Shown: positions 1 through 12,360, counted from the first letter of the stretch. The stretch is 64,000 nt of DNA from Xiphophorus maculatus (GCF_002775205.1 NC_036456.1:25393850-25457849); one strand, 5' to 3'. Numbers and translations: made by a program. The notes: generated from the sequence alone by a model not told the origin.

Positions 1-402
1 CCACCACATCTCCACCAACTACAACTCTCACAACTGCAACTACACCAACTGCAACTTCGGTCACAACTACAACCAGCCAACCCACCACAACTACACCTCC
101 ACCACCAACAACTACAACTACACCTCCACCAACTGCAACTTCGGTCACAACTACAACTACACCTCCACCACCAACGACTACACTCACAACTACAACTACA
201 CCTCCACCAACTGCAACTTCGGTCACAACTACAACCAGCCAACTCACCACAAACCACCACAACTACACCTCCACCTACTACATCTACGACTATGCTCACT
301 CCTACTACCAGTCTACTCCACCAACTACAACCAGCCAAACCACAACAACAACTACACTTCCTGGAACCTCCATCACAACCTCAGCGCTGGACGCAGGACC
401 AT
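1..402 (+). repeat. Thr/Pro mucin-like repeat of gene A
   Basis: Degenerate tandem repeat built on CAACTACAACTACACCTCCACC-like motifs, about 24-45 bases per unit, coding for Thr-Pro-Ser stretches. It extends left beyond the window. Confidence 0.85.
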
Positions 403-1168
403 GTAAGTTGACTTTAGAGAGCATCACCAAACCTGGTAAATGTAGACTGTTTCATGAAGCCTTTTATTATCAAATATGTCCTTTGGACACCCAAAAATGT
501 GTTTTGAAATTGTGTAAAAAGATGTACAAAGTAGCCACTATTCATAGTTCAGATTCAAATATTATTTAGATGCATGACATTTTCTTTTTTACTTTCATGA
601 ATGTGATTAATTTCAACCTGCTGCTCCGTCCACAGTTACAGCTCCTGTTGCCCCTCCGGTTACATCTGCACCCCTGAGTTAATTATCCTGGTGAATAGTA
701 ATGTTGACTCTCTGTGCTTCTAGATTATGTTTTGGCTCTAAATGCAAAGATCTCCACCACACTGTCAATGGAGACTGACTCTGGAACCATCATAAACCTG
801 GTCAGTAACCTCCTTCACGTTAATATTAATGACAACAGTTTCATTCTGGTCCAACAGGTTCCGCTGTTTCTGCAATAAACTGTTTTGTTTTTATCTTGTG
901 GATTGATTTCTTGTACTTGAATAGTAAAAATATTACTCTATCTTAAGAAATTTGTAAGTGTATAACCCATTTAGCCCAAAGCACCAAATCTCAACTTTGA
1001 TTTTTAGCATGAAAATGTACTTTAGTTTTGTTCTGTGTGGCTTATTGTTTATATAATGTGTTTTTTCTTCAGATCGAAGATGAGCTGATAAGACAAGGAC
1101 TGCCGTCAGACATAATGGTGGAGCTGCTCAGCAGTGGAGCAGTAAAATTTACAACAGTCGCCCCCTAG
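1..1168 (+). CDS. Gene A: secreted mucin-like family member, 3' end only
   Basis: Last three exons of a family member whose 5' part lies left of the window. Exons: 1-402 (Thr/Pro/Ser-rich mucin-like exon, partial, ending GGA CCA T before a GTAAGT donor), 724-800 (YYVLALNAKISTTLSMETDS...) and 1073-1168 (IEDELIRQGLPSDIMVELLSS..., TAG stop at 1166-1168). Exon sizes of 77 and 96 bases and the phases match genes B, C and D. The mucin part reads as TTTTPPPT-like units with TATSVTTTT spacers. Within 249-308 the reading runs through a different frame of the repeat (Asn/His/Tyr-rich) and then returns, without a stop. Role unknown; a secreted, heavily O-glycosylated protein is inferred. It is the only copy on the + strand, so it faces B tail to tail. 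Confidence 0.82.
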
Positions 1169-1366
1169 TGGCTAAACATGAGAATGAATTTGATCTTGAA
1201 ACGTGACTTTATATTTCTCGTTTTTCTTTAATCTCTCATCTGCATCATGGAGTTATAGTTATTTGAATCAATGAAAATGAAAGTTTATAATTCTTTTTGT
1301 TGAATGTGAACAAAGACTGTAAAGCTAGAATACTCTGATAGAAATTGTTCACCAATAGATGCAAGC

Positions 1367-1372
1367 AATAAA
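1367..1372 (+). terminator. Candidate poly(A) signal of gene A
   Basis: AATAAA about 200 bases after the gene A stop codon, a usual distance for a vertebrate 3' UTR. No other support. Confidence 0.4.
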
Positions 1373-4300
1373 ATGTCCTTTGGCCTAATAATAACATCAT
1401 GTCTTTTAAAATTTAAGGGACAGTTTTTGGATAAATAAATGGTATAATGAAAGGACATCCTTAAAGATCTATAACATTTCACACTGTAACTTGAAAACAT
1501 GGTATCCAATTTCCAAAATAAATAAACAAAACAACAGAAACAACAAATAAAATGATTTATAAAGTCTCTAAACAAACTTGTCCTTCAAAAAAAGGGTTAG
1601 TTGAGACAAAAACACCAGACTGGAGACTTTTGTTATGCAGTTTTTGGTAGAAAAAAGAGAAAAAATCATGCAAGTGGAAAGGAATTTGTTTTAATTGATC
1701 ATGTGATTAATTGATTTATTGCTTATTGCAACAAGTTTATTCAGGCATTTCACTAAAATGCACCCTGGATGCTTTCTAGTAGAGACTTTCTGGTTGGAGA
1801 ACCCAGTGGAATAAATTAATATTAGATAAATTAGGAAATTAATTTTTTTATTTTGTATACGGTAGCAGTAACTGTGCATGTCAACTTAAAATTTAATATT
1901 TGTAGATTCTGAAGCAGAAAACTGCTTGACAATTGATCCAATGGTTGCACATTTTATTAACCATTCAGACTAACAATTCAATACAGACACAACCAAAACC
2001 ATCAGATGGCAGTATAACCCAGTGAAAATAACTCAAAACAGTCCAAATAGTTGGGTGTATTTTTTCTTTCTTTTCTTTTACAGAAAGTTTCTGTCATGTT
2101 TATGTTTTAAAGTTTAAGTAGGGATTGAAAGCCCATGTTCAGCCTGTTTTGTCTCTGGCATTTTGCACACACACGTTTATGGTGTATTTTTTGGATCCAC
2201 CAGAAGAAAACAATATAAAACTTCAGATATCTTACAAATGAGATATTAAGATACACGTAAAAGCCGTACAAAAACCTTATTTGTATCAGAAAGTCTTTTA
2301 GTATTCAAAGTGCAAAAGAACAATTTCCCCATGTCCCTAGGGGCCAGCATCGTTAATGAACAACTCAGACACCTTCCTTTCTGCCCCAACTTTTTTTAAA
2401 TTGATATTTCTCATGACACAGTGTCAGTGAATACTCCATCATAGCAAGACATTTGTATTTTTTGATGTCCTCTGTTTGCATGTTTGTTTAAATTCGCCAT
2501 TGTTTATGGCTCCAAGGTGCCAAATGTGTCCCCAAGTACCTGAACCCCCTGGTTTCCTCTTTCCTTAACTAGGTTAGGTTGCATGCTGTGAAATCTGTCT
2601 TGATGACACAAACATGTTTGGTTTCCTGTCAGATTCCATCACTGCAAACCTTTTTAAAATGTCAGCTGTAGTAGAACAGCTTCACAAGACGCCACAGAAA
2701 ACAATGAAGACGAAAGTGCAGCGCAGTCTATGTACTCCGCCCGTAACAGAGCTTTCAGTCGGTGCCAAATACCATCTTTAGGCTAAATAAAGGACTCACT
2801 ATATTTGTGTTCTCTTCTGTAAAACTGACTTTAAAAATATTTTGACTGCAGCCTCATTTATCTGGCCGACATCTGCATGAATTACTTGTATTTTCATGAC
2901 TGTCTACTAAGCGTAGCTGTTGGTGTGACCTTTACTCTGTTGCTTTGCAACACACAGACTGATGATTGTAAGAAGCTGCAGGAAAGATTGTGTTGCTGAG
3001 ATACAATCAGTATCCAATCAGAAGCGTATCGCTGTCAAAGAGCACAATAATTATATTGTGTATATTGTAAATATTTTACTCCTGTTTGTAAATCAAACTT
3101 TATTTGTGAACGTCACTTCTCCAAGGAAACCAACTGGAATAGGATATCAGACTGCAGGAGAAAGCTGGTCAAGTTCAAATGTATTGAATCTCTACAGGCT
3201 GCATTTACATTGACAACACGAGCGTAGGAGTTTTGTGTTAAAGACATTTACTTTCTAATGCGTTTTGGCACTGACAGTGGAGAAAAATGTCACACATAAA
3301 CCATACAAAGAAAACGTTCTGAAAGCATGTACAGAAAGTTACTAACCCTGGTGTTCCTCCCAACTTCAGTTCTACACTTTACCTGCTTGTTTTCACATTG
3401 TTTGGACTCAGACCTTTAAATCTGGACATGTTTTGCATTGTGTTTGTCTCTCTCTTCCATCAGCTTTCAGTTTCTTCAAACAAATTTCTTTTTGCCCTCA
3501 GGACAGAAGGTTTGTGTTTGCCAACATCACAACCTGGGAATTCATCTGTTTCTGGGTTGGGTTACATAAAACCAAACAACCCCAGAAATGTTTTACATTC
3601 CAACCAATTGTCTCTCATGCAAGTTGGAGTAACTGACTTGACACACCGGTTTTCCCCAAGACCAGAACCAGGAAATATTTCTCCTTTTGTAAACTTTGGA
3701 ATGAAGTTGAGACGATTTAATGGGTTTTGCAAATTAAGACACGCTTTTTTTAGTGTTTCTTCTCCGCTGCCACTCCCATCAGACATTAGGCCGGACAGTA
3801 TCTTCAGTTTTACCGCATTCCCAGCTCATTCATGGTACATGTCCAGTTACCACCCTGTAAACAATAGTGGGAAAAAGGAATAAAGTTTTTATGTGTTTTT
3901 GGTGACATTTTGGACCTTAAATGTCCTTCAGCTGGAAACAAAATAAAAAGAGCATCTGGTTGAGAGCTGACTTGTTCTGTAGCACTGTCTATGTTTTCAG
4001 GCTCAATGTTGCCATTGACAAGTTAGTCTTAAAACTGCCCTTAAACTCTAATTTCATATTTGAATCTGTACTGTATTTCCCCCCCAAAATCCTATGAAAG
4101 AAATAGTTTAAGATTTTTGGAGCAGGGTAGCTTTAAAAAACATTTTAACCAGTAACGATAGTCATGGAGACATTAAATATGTCTCGTTTGAATGTCCTTT
4201 TCAGCCATTGTAACCTTATTGGCAAATTTGAAAGAAAATTCAGAGTTTTGTCAAATCTAACCACAATAAAGAGGATTTTGAATCCATCCATGCTGAACAT

Positions 4301-4428
4301 GCTTTGTTTTGTAAAGTTGTTCAGTTATTGATCATTATAGTTCTAACTCTACATTTTGCTTAGGCAGTACAAATTTATTTTCAACCTTCCATCCATTTGT
4401 TAATTTAATGTTTAAGGTTTATACTCAG

Positions 4429-4746
4429 GGCTGCACAGTGGAGCAGTTGGTAGAGCTATTGCCTTGCAGCAAGAAGGTCCTGGGTTCGATTCCTGGCCCG
4501 GCGTATTTCTGCATGGATTTGCATGTCTAAAAACATGAAAAACATTAAACTGTCAGGTTAATTAGTTTCTCTAAATTCTCCCAAAGTGTGAGTGTGTGTG
4601 TGCATGGTTGTTTGTCCTGTCTGTCTCTGTGTTGCCCTGCGACAGACTGGTCACCTGTCCAGGGTGACCCTGCCTCTCGCCCAGAACTTTAGCTGGAGAT
4701 AGACACCAGCACCTCCCGACCCCTTTAGGGACGAGGGTGGATGGAT
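4429..4746 (+). mobile_element. tRNA-derived SINE with 13-bp target duplication
   Basis: Starts with a tRNA-like head containing a B-box (GGTTCGATTCC), then a body with CCCTGCGACAGACTGG and CACCTGTCCAGGGTG, and ends in a GGATGGATGG tail. It is flanked by perfect 13-bp direct repeats ggtttatactcag at 4416-4428 and 4747-4759. The clean flanks point to a fairly young insertion. It is not a tRNA gene: the head continues into a SINE body. Confidence 0.85.
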
Positions 4747-4914
4747 GGTTTATACTCAGTTCAGAGAATGTGTATCAATGTGTGGCTGCGTTCAATAGTG
4801 TGAATATTCAGTTTATAAAGACCTATTATTAGTTTAATACCCAGAAGCAGTTTTGGTTGTGTAATTAACAGTTTCTGGGTTCAGTAGGTATTCTCTTGAG
4901 ATGAGTATCTCAGA

Positions 4915-5305
4915 TCAATCAATCAATCAAGTTTATTGGTATAGCACATTTCAGCAACAAGGCAGTTCAAAGTGCTTTACATCATGAAAACATAAAAACA
5001 TAAGAACTCCATACAGTCAACAATTGTGAAAACCAGTAACAGATATTGCATGTTAGCATCATCAATACTCATCAGATATGTTGATCAATATTGGATTTTT
5101 TATGGTTTGAAAGCAACCTAAAACAGTGTCTTGATTTAAAGGAACTCAGTGTTTCAGCTGTTTCGCCTTTTCTTTAAGTTTGTTCCAGATTTGCGGTGCA
5201 TAGAAGGTGAATGCTGCTTCTCTGTGTTTGGTTCTGGTTCTGGGGATGCAGAGCAGAACCAGAAGACCTGAGAGGTCTGGAAGGTTGCTATGACAACAGC
5301 ATAAA
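4915..5305 (-). mobile_element. 5'-truncated LINE 3' tail, minus orientation
   Basis: Begins with an AATC microsatellite, then TATAGCACATTTCAGCAACA and AAAGTGCTTTACATC, and later the segment with TTTGGTTCTGGTTCTGGGG and GACCTGAGAGGTCTGGAAGG. This is a common teleost non-LTR 3' region read in reverse. Related pieces lie at 44062-44261 and 45690-45982. Confidence 0.6.
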
Positions 5306-5421
5306 AGAAATTATAACGGTTGACTGATGGTTTTGGATAAAAAATCACCCCAAAAAATATATTTATGACTTCTGAAAATACATTTCCCTTTAGAGATCAG
5401 TTAGTTCTTGGTGATGTTCCT

Positions 5422-8400
5422 CTAGGGGCTCGGTGTTGTGACGACCACTTGACCGCTGCTCAGGAGGCGAAGACTTATGGTTGAAGGCAGCCCTTTGTTA
5501 ACCAGTGTGTTTTTAATCTGCGGAAGAAAAGACAGGTTGTTAAGATAACTGATTGTTTGTTTGAGACACTTAAGACTTTACAGGATAATCAGCCCAACCT
5601 GTTTGGCTGAAACTGCTTCTTTATCATTTGTAGTCAAGAGGTTTACTGACCAGAGCAATGATGGCATCAGAGCCGTCCTCCATTGACAGCGAGGTAGAGA
5701 TCATCATATTCAGAGCGATGATATATGGTGTGCCTGTAAACAGAAAGCCAGATTTACATTAGCCTCAGGAATGAAGAAAACCCCTGATGCATTTTAAAAC
5801 ACGATGAATAAGAGAGAAATCTACTCACCGTTTCCAACCGTCACGATAACACACCGAAGGTCAGAGTGTAACAAAGTGTTCGAGTAACTGTGGAAGTAAT
5901 TTAAAACAGAAGTTTTATTACTAGATTGTATATAAAGTTGAACAGTCATTCCAGAAACAAAGTAAGTTTATCTATGAGAACATATGAGAAAACGCAAATA
6001 TTCCTACAGTTACAGCTGCAAAGATCAAAACATTTTTGTCATAAATGCTAATATTAATTATGACAAAGTGTTATAACTAGCTAACTGTATGGACCTTCTT
6101 CATTAAGACTGGTATCAATTGGTAAACCAACTGGTTTACAAAACTATATGGTGTGGTAAACCGAACCGCACCATTGCTGGTTTGGAGTAAGTATTAAGGA
6201 GTATTGGTTGGTATTATATAACATGTCATGTTAGTGGAATTAAATTAAAACCTATAATATCTACATAGTGGAAGATATTTGAATTGAAAGATGATAAATG
6301 TAAAATACATTGAAACCCACTGATCAGCCCAGTTATACCCAAATGATACAGCTTTACTTTATCAGCAATGCTCTTCAGTGTGGATGGTGTTACTAAGTGA
6401 AGAGGACAAAAGCTGCTTTCTGTATCAGTTAAATATTTTAAGCTCCTTTAAAGGAAACTATGTTTTCTGTTGTTCATTCAGGATGCTAGCATAACAATTA
6501 GGCTTATTATAATTATTATTATAATTATAATCACATCAATCTAGTTTGTACCTTACTTACATCCTCAGCCTGTAGTTGGGGATGCTGGGTTTGGAAATAT
6601 TCCCAGTGTAAGTCTGTCCATTAGACATCACTAATATAATATAATTTAAATATTAATGACAGTTTAGTCATTATTTTTCCCACTTATGATGATTTGTGGA
6701 AAAGGAATAAGTACCTATTACGTCTCGAGAGGAGCAGTGGGCATATTTGAAAGCAGCTGCAAAACTCAACCATCAGGCATCACTAATATAATATAATTGA
6801 AATATTAATGACATTGTGGTCATAATCGGTCATCACAAGACACTGACCTTGCCTGGACAACAAAACAGATGGGGTGGCTCTGTCCATCTTCACTGGCCGA
6901 TGGCGTCCAGGTCAGAGAGAAGTTTCCTGATCCCGATGACGTCTTCACCACGTTGTAAGGTCCGCTGTACCGGAGGCCGGTGATGCTTTTAACAGAACAC
7001 AAACAGATTGGTTTGGTTTTTCTTTAGGTCTTAATTTAAATAATCCAGAGAGTCAGATGAATTTCCTTGACTGTGGTTTTCTCATACTTAACACGAGAGG
7101 GATTGTCGCATAGATTTCTTTTGTTTTAGTGAACTTCCTGCTTCTGTCGTGCAGTTATGTGACAGAACATGCAGAACCGAATTCCTGACTGGTTAAAACC
7201 TGCAAAGCTGGTATCCAGTTTGGCAAGTTTTTAAGTTTCATTAACTGCAGGGTGGAAGTTTGGAAGGAAGCCAATGCAGGTCAAGTTCTTAGATTATAAT
7301 TAGACTTTAGTATTTATGCTTTCATTCATTTATGTTTTGGCAGAATAAAGTTTAGCAAAGCAAAAGAAGGGCTTAGTTTTTGGGTTGAGTACTTTCCTTT
7401 CTTTGTTGTCTTACTTTAACAGCAGTAGATTATTGATAAGACATGCAAAGTCTAAGCAAGAAAATGTGTAAAAGTATACTCATATGATAACCACGAATTC
7501 CAGCCGACCATTGGTCGGCTGGAATTCAAACTTTGCCCGTCAGTGAATTTCAGGAAATGTGTTTTGATTTCACTCACACAGACTGAGTCGCCTCAGCTCT
7601 GATGTTGATTACCAGAGCCTGACCAGCGGGGGCGAAGAGCTGAGCTCTGTTTTCTGGAGTTGGAGGCAGAAATCTGGGCAGATAGGCGCCATCTTCACAG
7701 GACGGTACTGGTGGACCCACTGAAGACACAAAAGCAGGAAAGAAACTGAGCCGAGATGTTAAGAACGTCTGACAAAATTTCTATCAGGGAAAGAAAATTT
7801 TTTATTTGGAATCTTAATGTTTGAGATCTTTGTGTTGAACTCAATTCTTGTTTTCCTGCATGTGCAAACATTTTATTGATTTTACTTATAGATGTCTAGC
7901 TGCAGATGTTAAGGTATTGTACCAAGATTTTGGTCAAAGAAAATCATAAATGGACTTTTTAAACTCCAGCGCAGCATTTCATCGCCGTAAAACAAGACGC
8001 CCTCAGTGTGGGCTTGTACCTTTCAAAACAAACTGCAGAGGTATCTTGCTGATGGCATCATTGGTAGTTTTTACCACCTGTGAGCCGTTAGTTTGAGTCA
8101 GAATTATGTCCTGTTTGGGAAAATCCTCGATCACCAACTGGACGGCGTATGGAAGCACAGTATTGCTGTATGTTGGGCTGAATGACAGAGAACAGTTCTA
8201 CAACGAGACAGAAAAGAGACACAAACATGAGCAAAAACTTAATATTTTATAATTATTAGCTCTACTGGATTATCACATCACATGAGAAAAACCTTCAAAT
8301 TTTACAATTGTTAGAATAATTTCAATGTGTAATAATTAAACATTTCTCCACTCACACCTATGTTGCTTACTTTTGTAAAACTTTGATTGCATACCAGGAT

Positions 8401-11076
8401 ATTTTATATACAGTTTTTATTCATTTATCAAATCAGTCACTTTTAAAACTCTACAACCAATGAGCTGTGTGCATCATGAAAATCAGAAATCAGGATGTTG
8501 TATTTATTATTTATTAAATATCTGGGGTTGGGTGACTTCTTAAGTGATTTTTAACAGTAAAGATGTGACCCTTGCTCTCACGTCTCCAGTGAAAATGTTG
8601 CTTCAGTGTAAAATTATTATCATCGTCTTTAAGATTAAAACCTTTGAACTTCCATAAATTATTCAATATTCTATACAGACAATCTCTTTGAGACAGGAGC
8701 TCTCACTCTGCATAAAATAAAATAAAATGTAATAGAGTAAAAATTATATGTTGCTGGACAACTTAAATAGTCTTTTAGGATTTAAATTTTTTTTTTTTGC
8801 CCAATGGAAAGCGACATTTCAAAAACAAACAAACATATGAAACATCTAAACTGATCTTATTAATGCATCACGGAGGGAATAACTTTAATAACTGTGATAA
8901 AGTTTGATCAAATATTTACTTAAACTGCAAATATCTTAGAAAGAGGATAACCATAAATGTGTAAGATTATTAAAATTCTCTCCAACTGTTTGGATCACCA
9001 ATAAATGTGACCTTGTTACTTACGGATGAGACGTTGAGGACAGACGGCGGTGTACACGGGTTACACTCTGAAGCTGATGTGTTTCCATATCTGCATCTCA
9101 CTTTGTCTCCATCAGGGTCAAAGGCCAATAAATCTATGTTTTTGGCACAGTTTGAAGGAATTCTGGGAGAGAAGAAACCTCCATATTAACATCACAAACC
9201 TTAATTTGTATCTCGGGATCTTGTTCACGAATGGGGGAAGAAGGGAGCGGGAGATCGACAGGCGGATTGGCGCAGCGTCTGCTGTCAAGCGGGCGTTGTA
9301 CCGGTCCGTCGTGGTGAAGAGAGAGCTGAGCCAAAAAGCGAAGCTCTCGATTTACCGGTCGATCTACGTTCCCACCCTCATCTATGGTCATGAGCTTTGG
9401 GTCATGACCGAAAGAACGAGATCGCGGATACAAGCGGCCGAAATGGGTTTTCTCCGCAGGGTGGCTGGGCTCTCCCTTAGAGATAGGGTGAGAAGCTCAG
9501 TCATCCGGGAGTCACTCAGAGTAGAGCCGCTGCTCCTTCACATCGAGAGGAGCCAGTTGAGGCTCGGGCATCTGGTCAGGATGCCTCCTGGACGCCTCCC
9601 TGGTGAGGCGTTCCGGGCACGTCCCACCGGGAGGAGGCCCCGGGGAAGACCCAGGACACGCTGGAGGGACTATGTCTCTCGGCTGGGAACACCTCGGGAT
9701 TCCCCCGGAGGAGCTAGAAGAAGTGGCCGGGGAGAGGGAAGTCTGGGCCTCCCTTCTGAAGCTGCTACCCCCGCGACCCGACCCCGGATAAGCGGAGGAA
9801 GATGGATGGATGGATGGATGGAACCTTAATTTGTGGCTCAGTGGGCAGAGTATTTGTCATGCAGTCGGAAAGTTTGACTCCAGACACCGAACACCAAGTT
9901 GCCGACTGATCTGCATATGATCTATTGAAGATGACTTTACTATAAAACTGCAGAAACAGTTTTGCAGAGTTAAAATCAGAGGATATGTGCCTAAAAATGA
10001 GGGTGATGGCAAAGACCCCAACCAAGATCCATGGTGCTAATTGTCAAAGACAAACTTTGAAAAATACCAGACAAGTCATGCAGAACTCGTCAGAACATTT
10101 CAGTCCCAGTTAGAGTTTTTCCATTGGTTGTTAGAAGAGGTGTAAATCATTTTCCATAAGCAAAGTTTTGCCAAATGTAATAAAAATTAGAAGAAGCTCT
10201 TTTCCCCCAAATTAAATCCTCTGTGCATTGCCAATCTTTAGAGAAGTTCCTGTATCATTTATGTACAAGCATACATTTTTCATGGTTTAATGAAGCATCC
10301 ATATTGTACATCGTACCTCAAAGCAGGGAGGATGGTGGTCTGTGGGGATGTGTTGGGTTTTCCGATGTCCGACCGGTTCCTCATTTCAACGGCAGTCACA
10401 GCTCTCCAGGATGAAATCCCATTTTGTATGCTATTGATCCAGTTTCCACTAGCCAACCTACAGTGGACATTATTGAACAGGTTTTCAGACATAGCAAGAG
10501 TTAATTCAGATCCACAAAACCTAGGAAACAGCTACATAATGCATATCTGTGATGCCTGATCATATTTGTAAATATTTCTTTATTATTGAAAGGAAGTGTT
10601 TTTTACTGGCTGAATAAAGTTGTGAAAATAGATCTTTAGATTTGGTTACTTCTCAGTGATATTTTTAAAGTGAAGAACTCACACAGTCTCAAATCCAGCG
10701 TTGTTGGGCAGCAGACGAGTTATCGCTCCTTCTCTCTGACACCATTCACCGCTTACTTCCTCAACCACAGACAAGTTGAGTGTTTGTGTTTGTGCTCCAC
10801 AGTTGCCATTACATTGCCATGCATCACTATCTATGCATGAGACAAAATTCAACTTATAGCGAAGGATCACCTGTGGATTTAAAGCAAAGACATTTTAAGT
10901 GCAATCAAACCCTAAAAGACAAATAAAAAATTTGCCAAAGAATCTTGTCTTACTGAGACTGAACCATCTGCAAAAGTTTTCCCTGGGTAGTAGGTCATCA
11001 TGGTGCCCAGAAAATGAGTGGCTTGTGAAGCTCTGACCAGCAGCAGCAGCAGCAGCGGCAACAAGGAGAGCAACAT
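5422..11076 (-). CDS. Gene B: secreted family member without the mucin-like exon
   Basis: Ten exons, 428 residues by my splicing: 11076-10954, 10870-10683, 10457-10317, 9162-9024, 8197-8020, 7719-7578, 6985-6848, 5887-5829, 5733-5651, 5517-5422. All introns are GT/AG and the frame is open throughout. The signal peptide is MLLSLLPLLLLLLVRASQA. Then follow a Cys-rich segment with GEWCQREG (residues about 42-104), the NW...RSDIGKPNTSP segment, the LLAFDPDGDKVRCR module (151-197), the SFSPT...IEDFP module, and the WTPSASEDGQSHPICFVVQ region (304-350). The C-terminal tail is YIIALNMMISTSLS...IKNTLVNKGLPSTISLRLLSS. Exon 8 joins almost directly to the tail exon; the mucin-like exon of its neighbours is missing. 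Closest relative is C. A LINE fragment sits in intron 3 (9209-9821). Function unknown; a soluble extracellular role is inferred. Confidence 0.85.
9209..9821 (+). mobile_element. 5'-truncated LINE fragment with 12-bp target duplication
   Basis: Codes the C-terminal end of a non-LTR reverse transcriptase protein: IYVPTLIYGHELWVM, RIQAAEMGFLRRVAGLS, HIERSQLRLGHLVRMPPGRL and, in another frame after one frameshift near 9660, LGIPPEELEEVAGEREVW. It ends in a GGATGGATGG tail. It is flanked by aaccttaatttg at 9197-9208 and 9822-9833; the same site in gene C (about 19617-19630) is empty. I do not assign a clade. Non-functional, 5' truncated. Confidence 0.88.
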
Positions 11077-11133
11077 GGTGAAGGAGTCAACGTCTCTTCA
11101 TAAATGCTGAGAGACAACAGAGACGAGGAAACA

Positions 11134-11139
11134 CTTATA
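11134..11139 (-). promoter_or_regulatory. TATA-like box of gene B
   Basis: TATAAG on the minus strand, 58 bases before the ATG, in the same place as the better TATAAA of gene C. Confidence 0.5.
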
Positions 11140-11270
11140 TTCCTCTCCGCCTCTGTTTCAAATTATTTTAATGTGTCTTGACAGACAGATGGTGGAATGT
11201 TGTTAAACGTGTAGTTAAACCCATTTACACGTAATCGCTGTGTGACAAAATCAGGATGGTAAAAAGGAAG

Positions 11271-12027
11271 TACCGTGTTTTCTGCACTATAAGGCGCACC
11301 TAAAAACTTTCAGTTCTCTCAAAAGCCAACAGTGCGCCTTATAATCTTATATATGGACCAATATTGAGCCACAACTGGTCTCGCAACTACGGTAAGCAGC
11401 CGCCGACTTCATTTTCCCCCATAGAAGAAGAAGCGCGCGGTGCAGGCTGGGTTTTGTGTAAAGACCCCAAAATGGCTCCTATTAAGAGACACGCTTACGA
11501 CGCCGAGTTTAAGCTCAAGGTGATCAGTGACACAGTAGAACATGGGAACAGAGCAGCAGCAGAGAGAATTTAACATGAACGAATCAAAGGTGCGGAAGTG
11601 GATATATATTGTGATTGCACTAACGTTTGATTTACCGTAACAGTATCAGACTGTTTTTTACGTGTTTATTGAATCGAGGAAAAGTTCCCCTCCACTATAT
11701 GTTATACCTTGCTGTTGTTAAAAGATAAACTGTGTCACCAAAATACCACGTCACTGACTTTACCTCGGGGAAAATAATAAAACAGCTGTTTATTCATTTT
11801 GGGAATGAATGGAGTTTTCAGAACGCTGGTTTGTAATCTATTAATAAAGTTTGACTGACCTATCTGACTATTTTGTTGACATTCCCTTTAGCGCAGTTCC
11901 ATCTAATGGATGCATAACGTAACTCCAGCCTCTAATGTAGCGTCTATTCTATGCGCCTTATATATGAAAAAAGTTTTTAAATACGCCATTCATTGAAGGT
12001 GCGCCTTATAGTGCGGAAAATACGGTA
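11271..12027 (+). mobile_element. Non-autonomous pogo/Tigger-like DNA transposon (Tc1/mariner group)
   Basis: Terminal inverted repeats: the left end reads CCGTGTTTTCTGCACTATAA and the right end is the complement of CCGTATTTTCCGCACTATAA, flanked by TA on both sides. Inside, around 11472-11575, is the start of a transposase DNA-binding domain (KRHAYDAEFKLKVISD, then EHGNRAAA). After a one-base frameshift it goes on as REFNMNESKVRKW. The catalytic part is missing, so the copy is a deletion derivative. Confidence 0.8.
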
Positions 12028-12360
12028 CATTTTTATTTGTACAGCACTTTTCACAGGTAAAATCACAAAGTGCTTCACAAACCAGACTTGACTAATTGAG
12101 GAAGCTAAGAACCTCTGGAGATGATCATGCAAAGAAGGATTCTTCATAAAATCGAGAAGATTATGGACAATCCTAACCATCCTCTTCATGAAACTGTCTC
12201 TTCAGTCAGAGGATTCTTCAGATTTGCTGTAAAACAGACTGCTACAAGAGATGGTTCCTTCCAACAAACATCACAGTCTAAACATCTCTGAAGAATTTAA
12301 ATTAATGAGCTGCAGCAACATTTAATTTCCCTTTGGGATTAATAAAATATTTTTGAACTG
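12028..12360. mobile_element. Degenerate LINE/SINE tail next to the pogo element
   Basis: ATTTGTACAGCACTTTTCAC and CACAAAGTGCTTCACAAA resemble the 3' UTR of teleost LINEs in reverse. The stretch starts right at the transposon end. Boundaries are uncertain. Confidence 0.4.

Larger units (their letters stand above)
1169..5421. other. Convergent spacer between genes A and B
   Basis: Holds the 3' flanks of A and B, one SINE (4429-4746) and one LINE tail (about 4915-5305). The remainder is AT-rich and I see no exon of the gene family in it. An open frame of 161 codons at 3398-3883 has no recognisable motif, repeat or splice context and is not called as a gene. Confidence 0.6.

Noticed and set aside
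3398-3883. 161-codon + strand open frame between genes A and B
   Set aside because: No known motif, no splice context, overlapping frames equally open, and no sign of conservation within the window.
4429-4500. tRNA gene
   Set aside because: Only a tRNA-derived SINE head: it runs into a SINE body with a GGAT tail and has 13-bp target duplications.
9050-9829. Single 259-residue protein on the + strand
   Set aside because: Joins antisense of gene B exon 4 with a LINE fragment by chance of open frame.
11364-11573. Host gene with a helix-turn-helix start
   Set aside because: Lies between pogo-type inverted repeats and matches the start of the transposase DNA-binding domain; a transposon relic.
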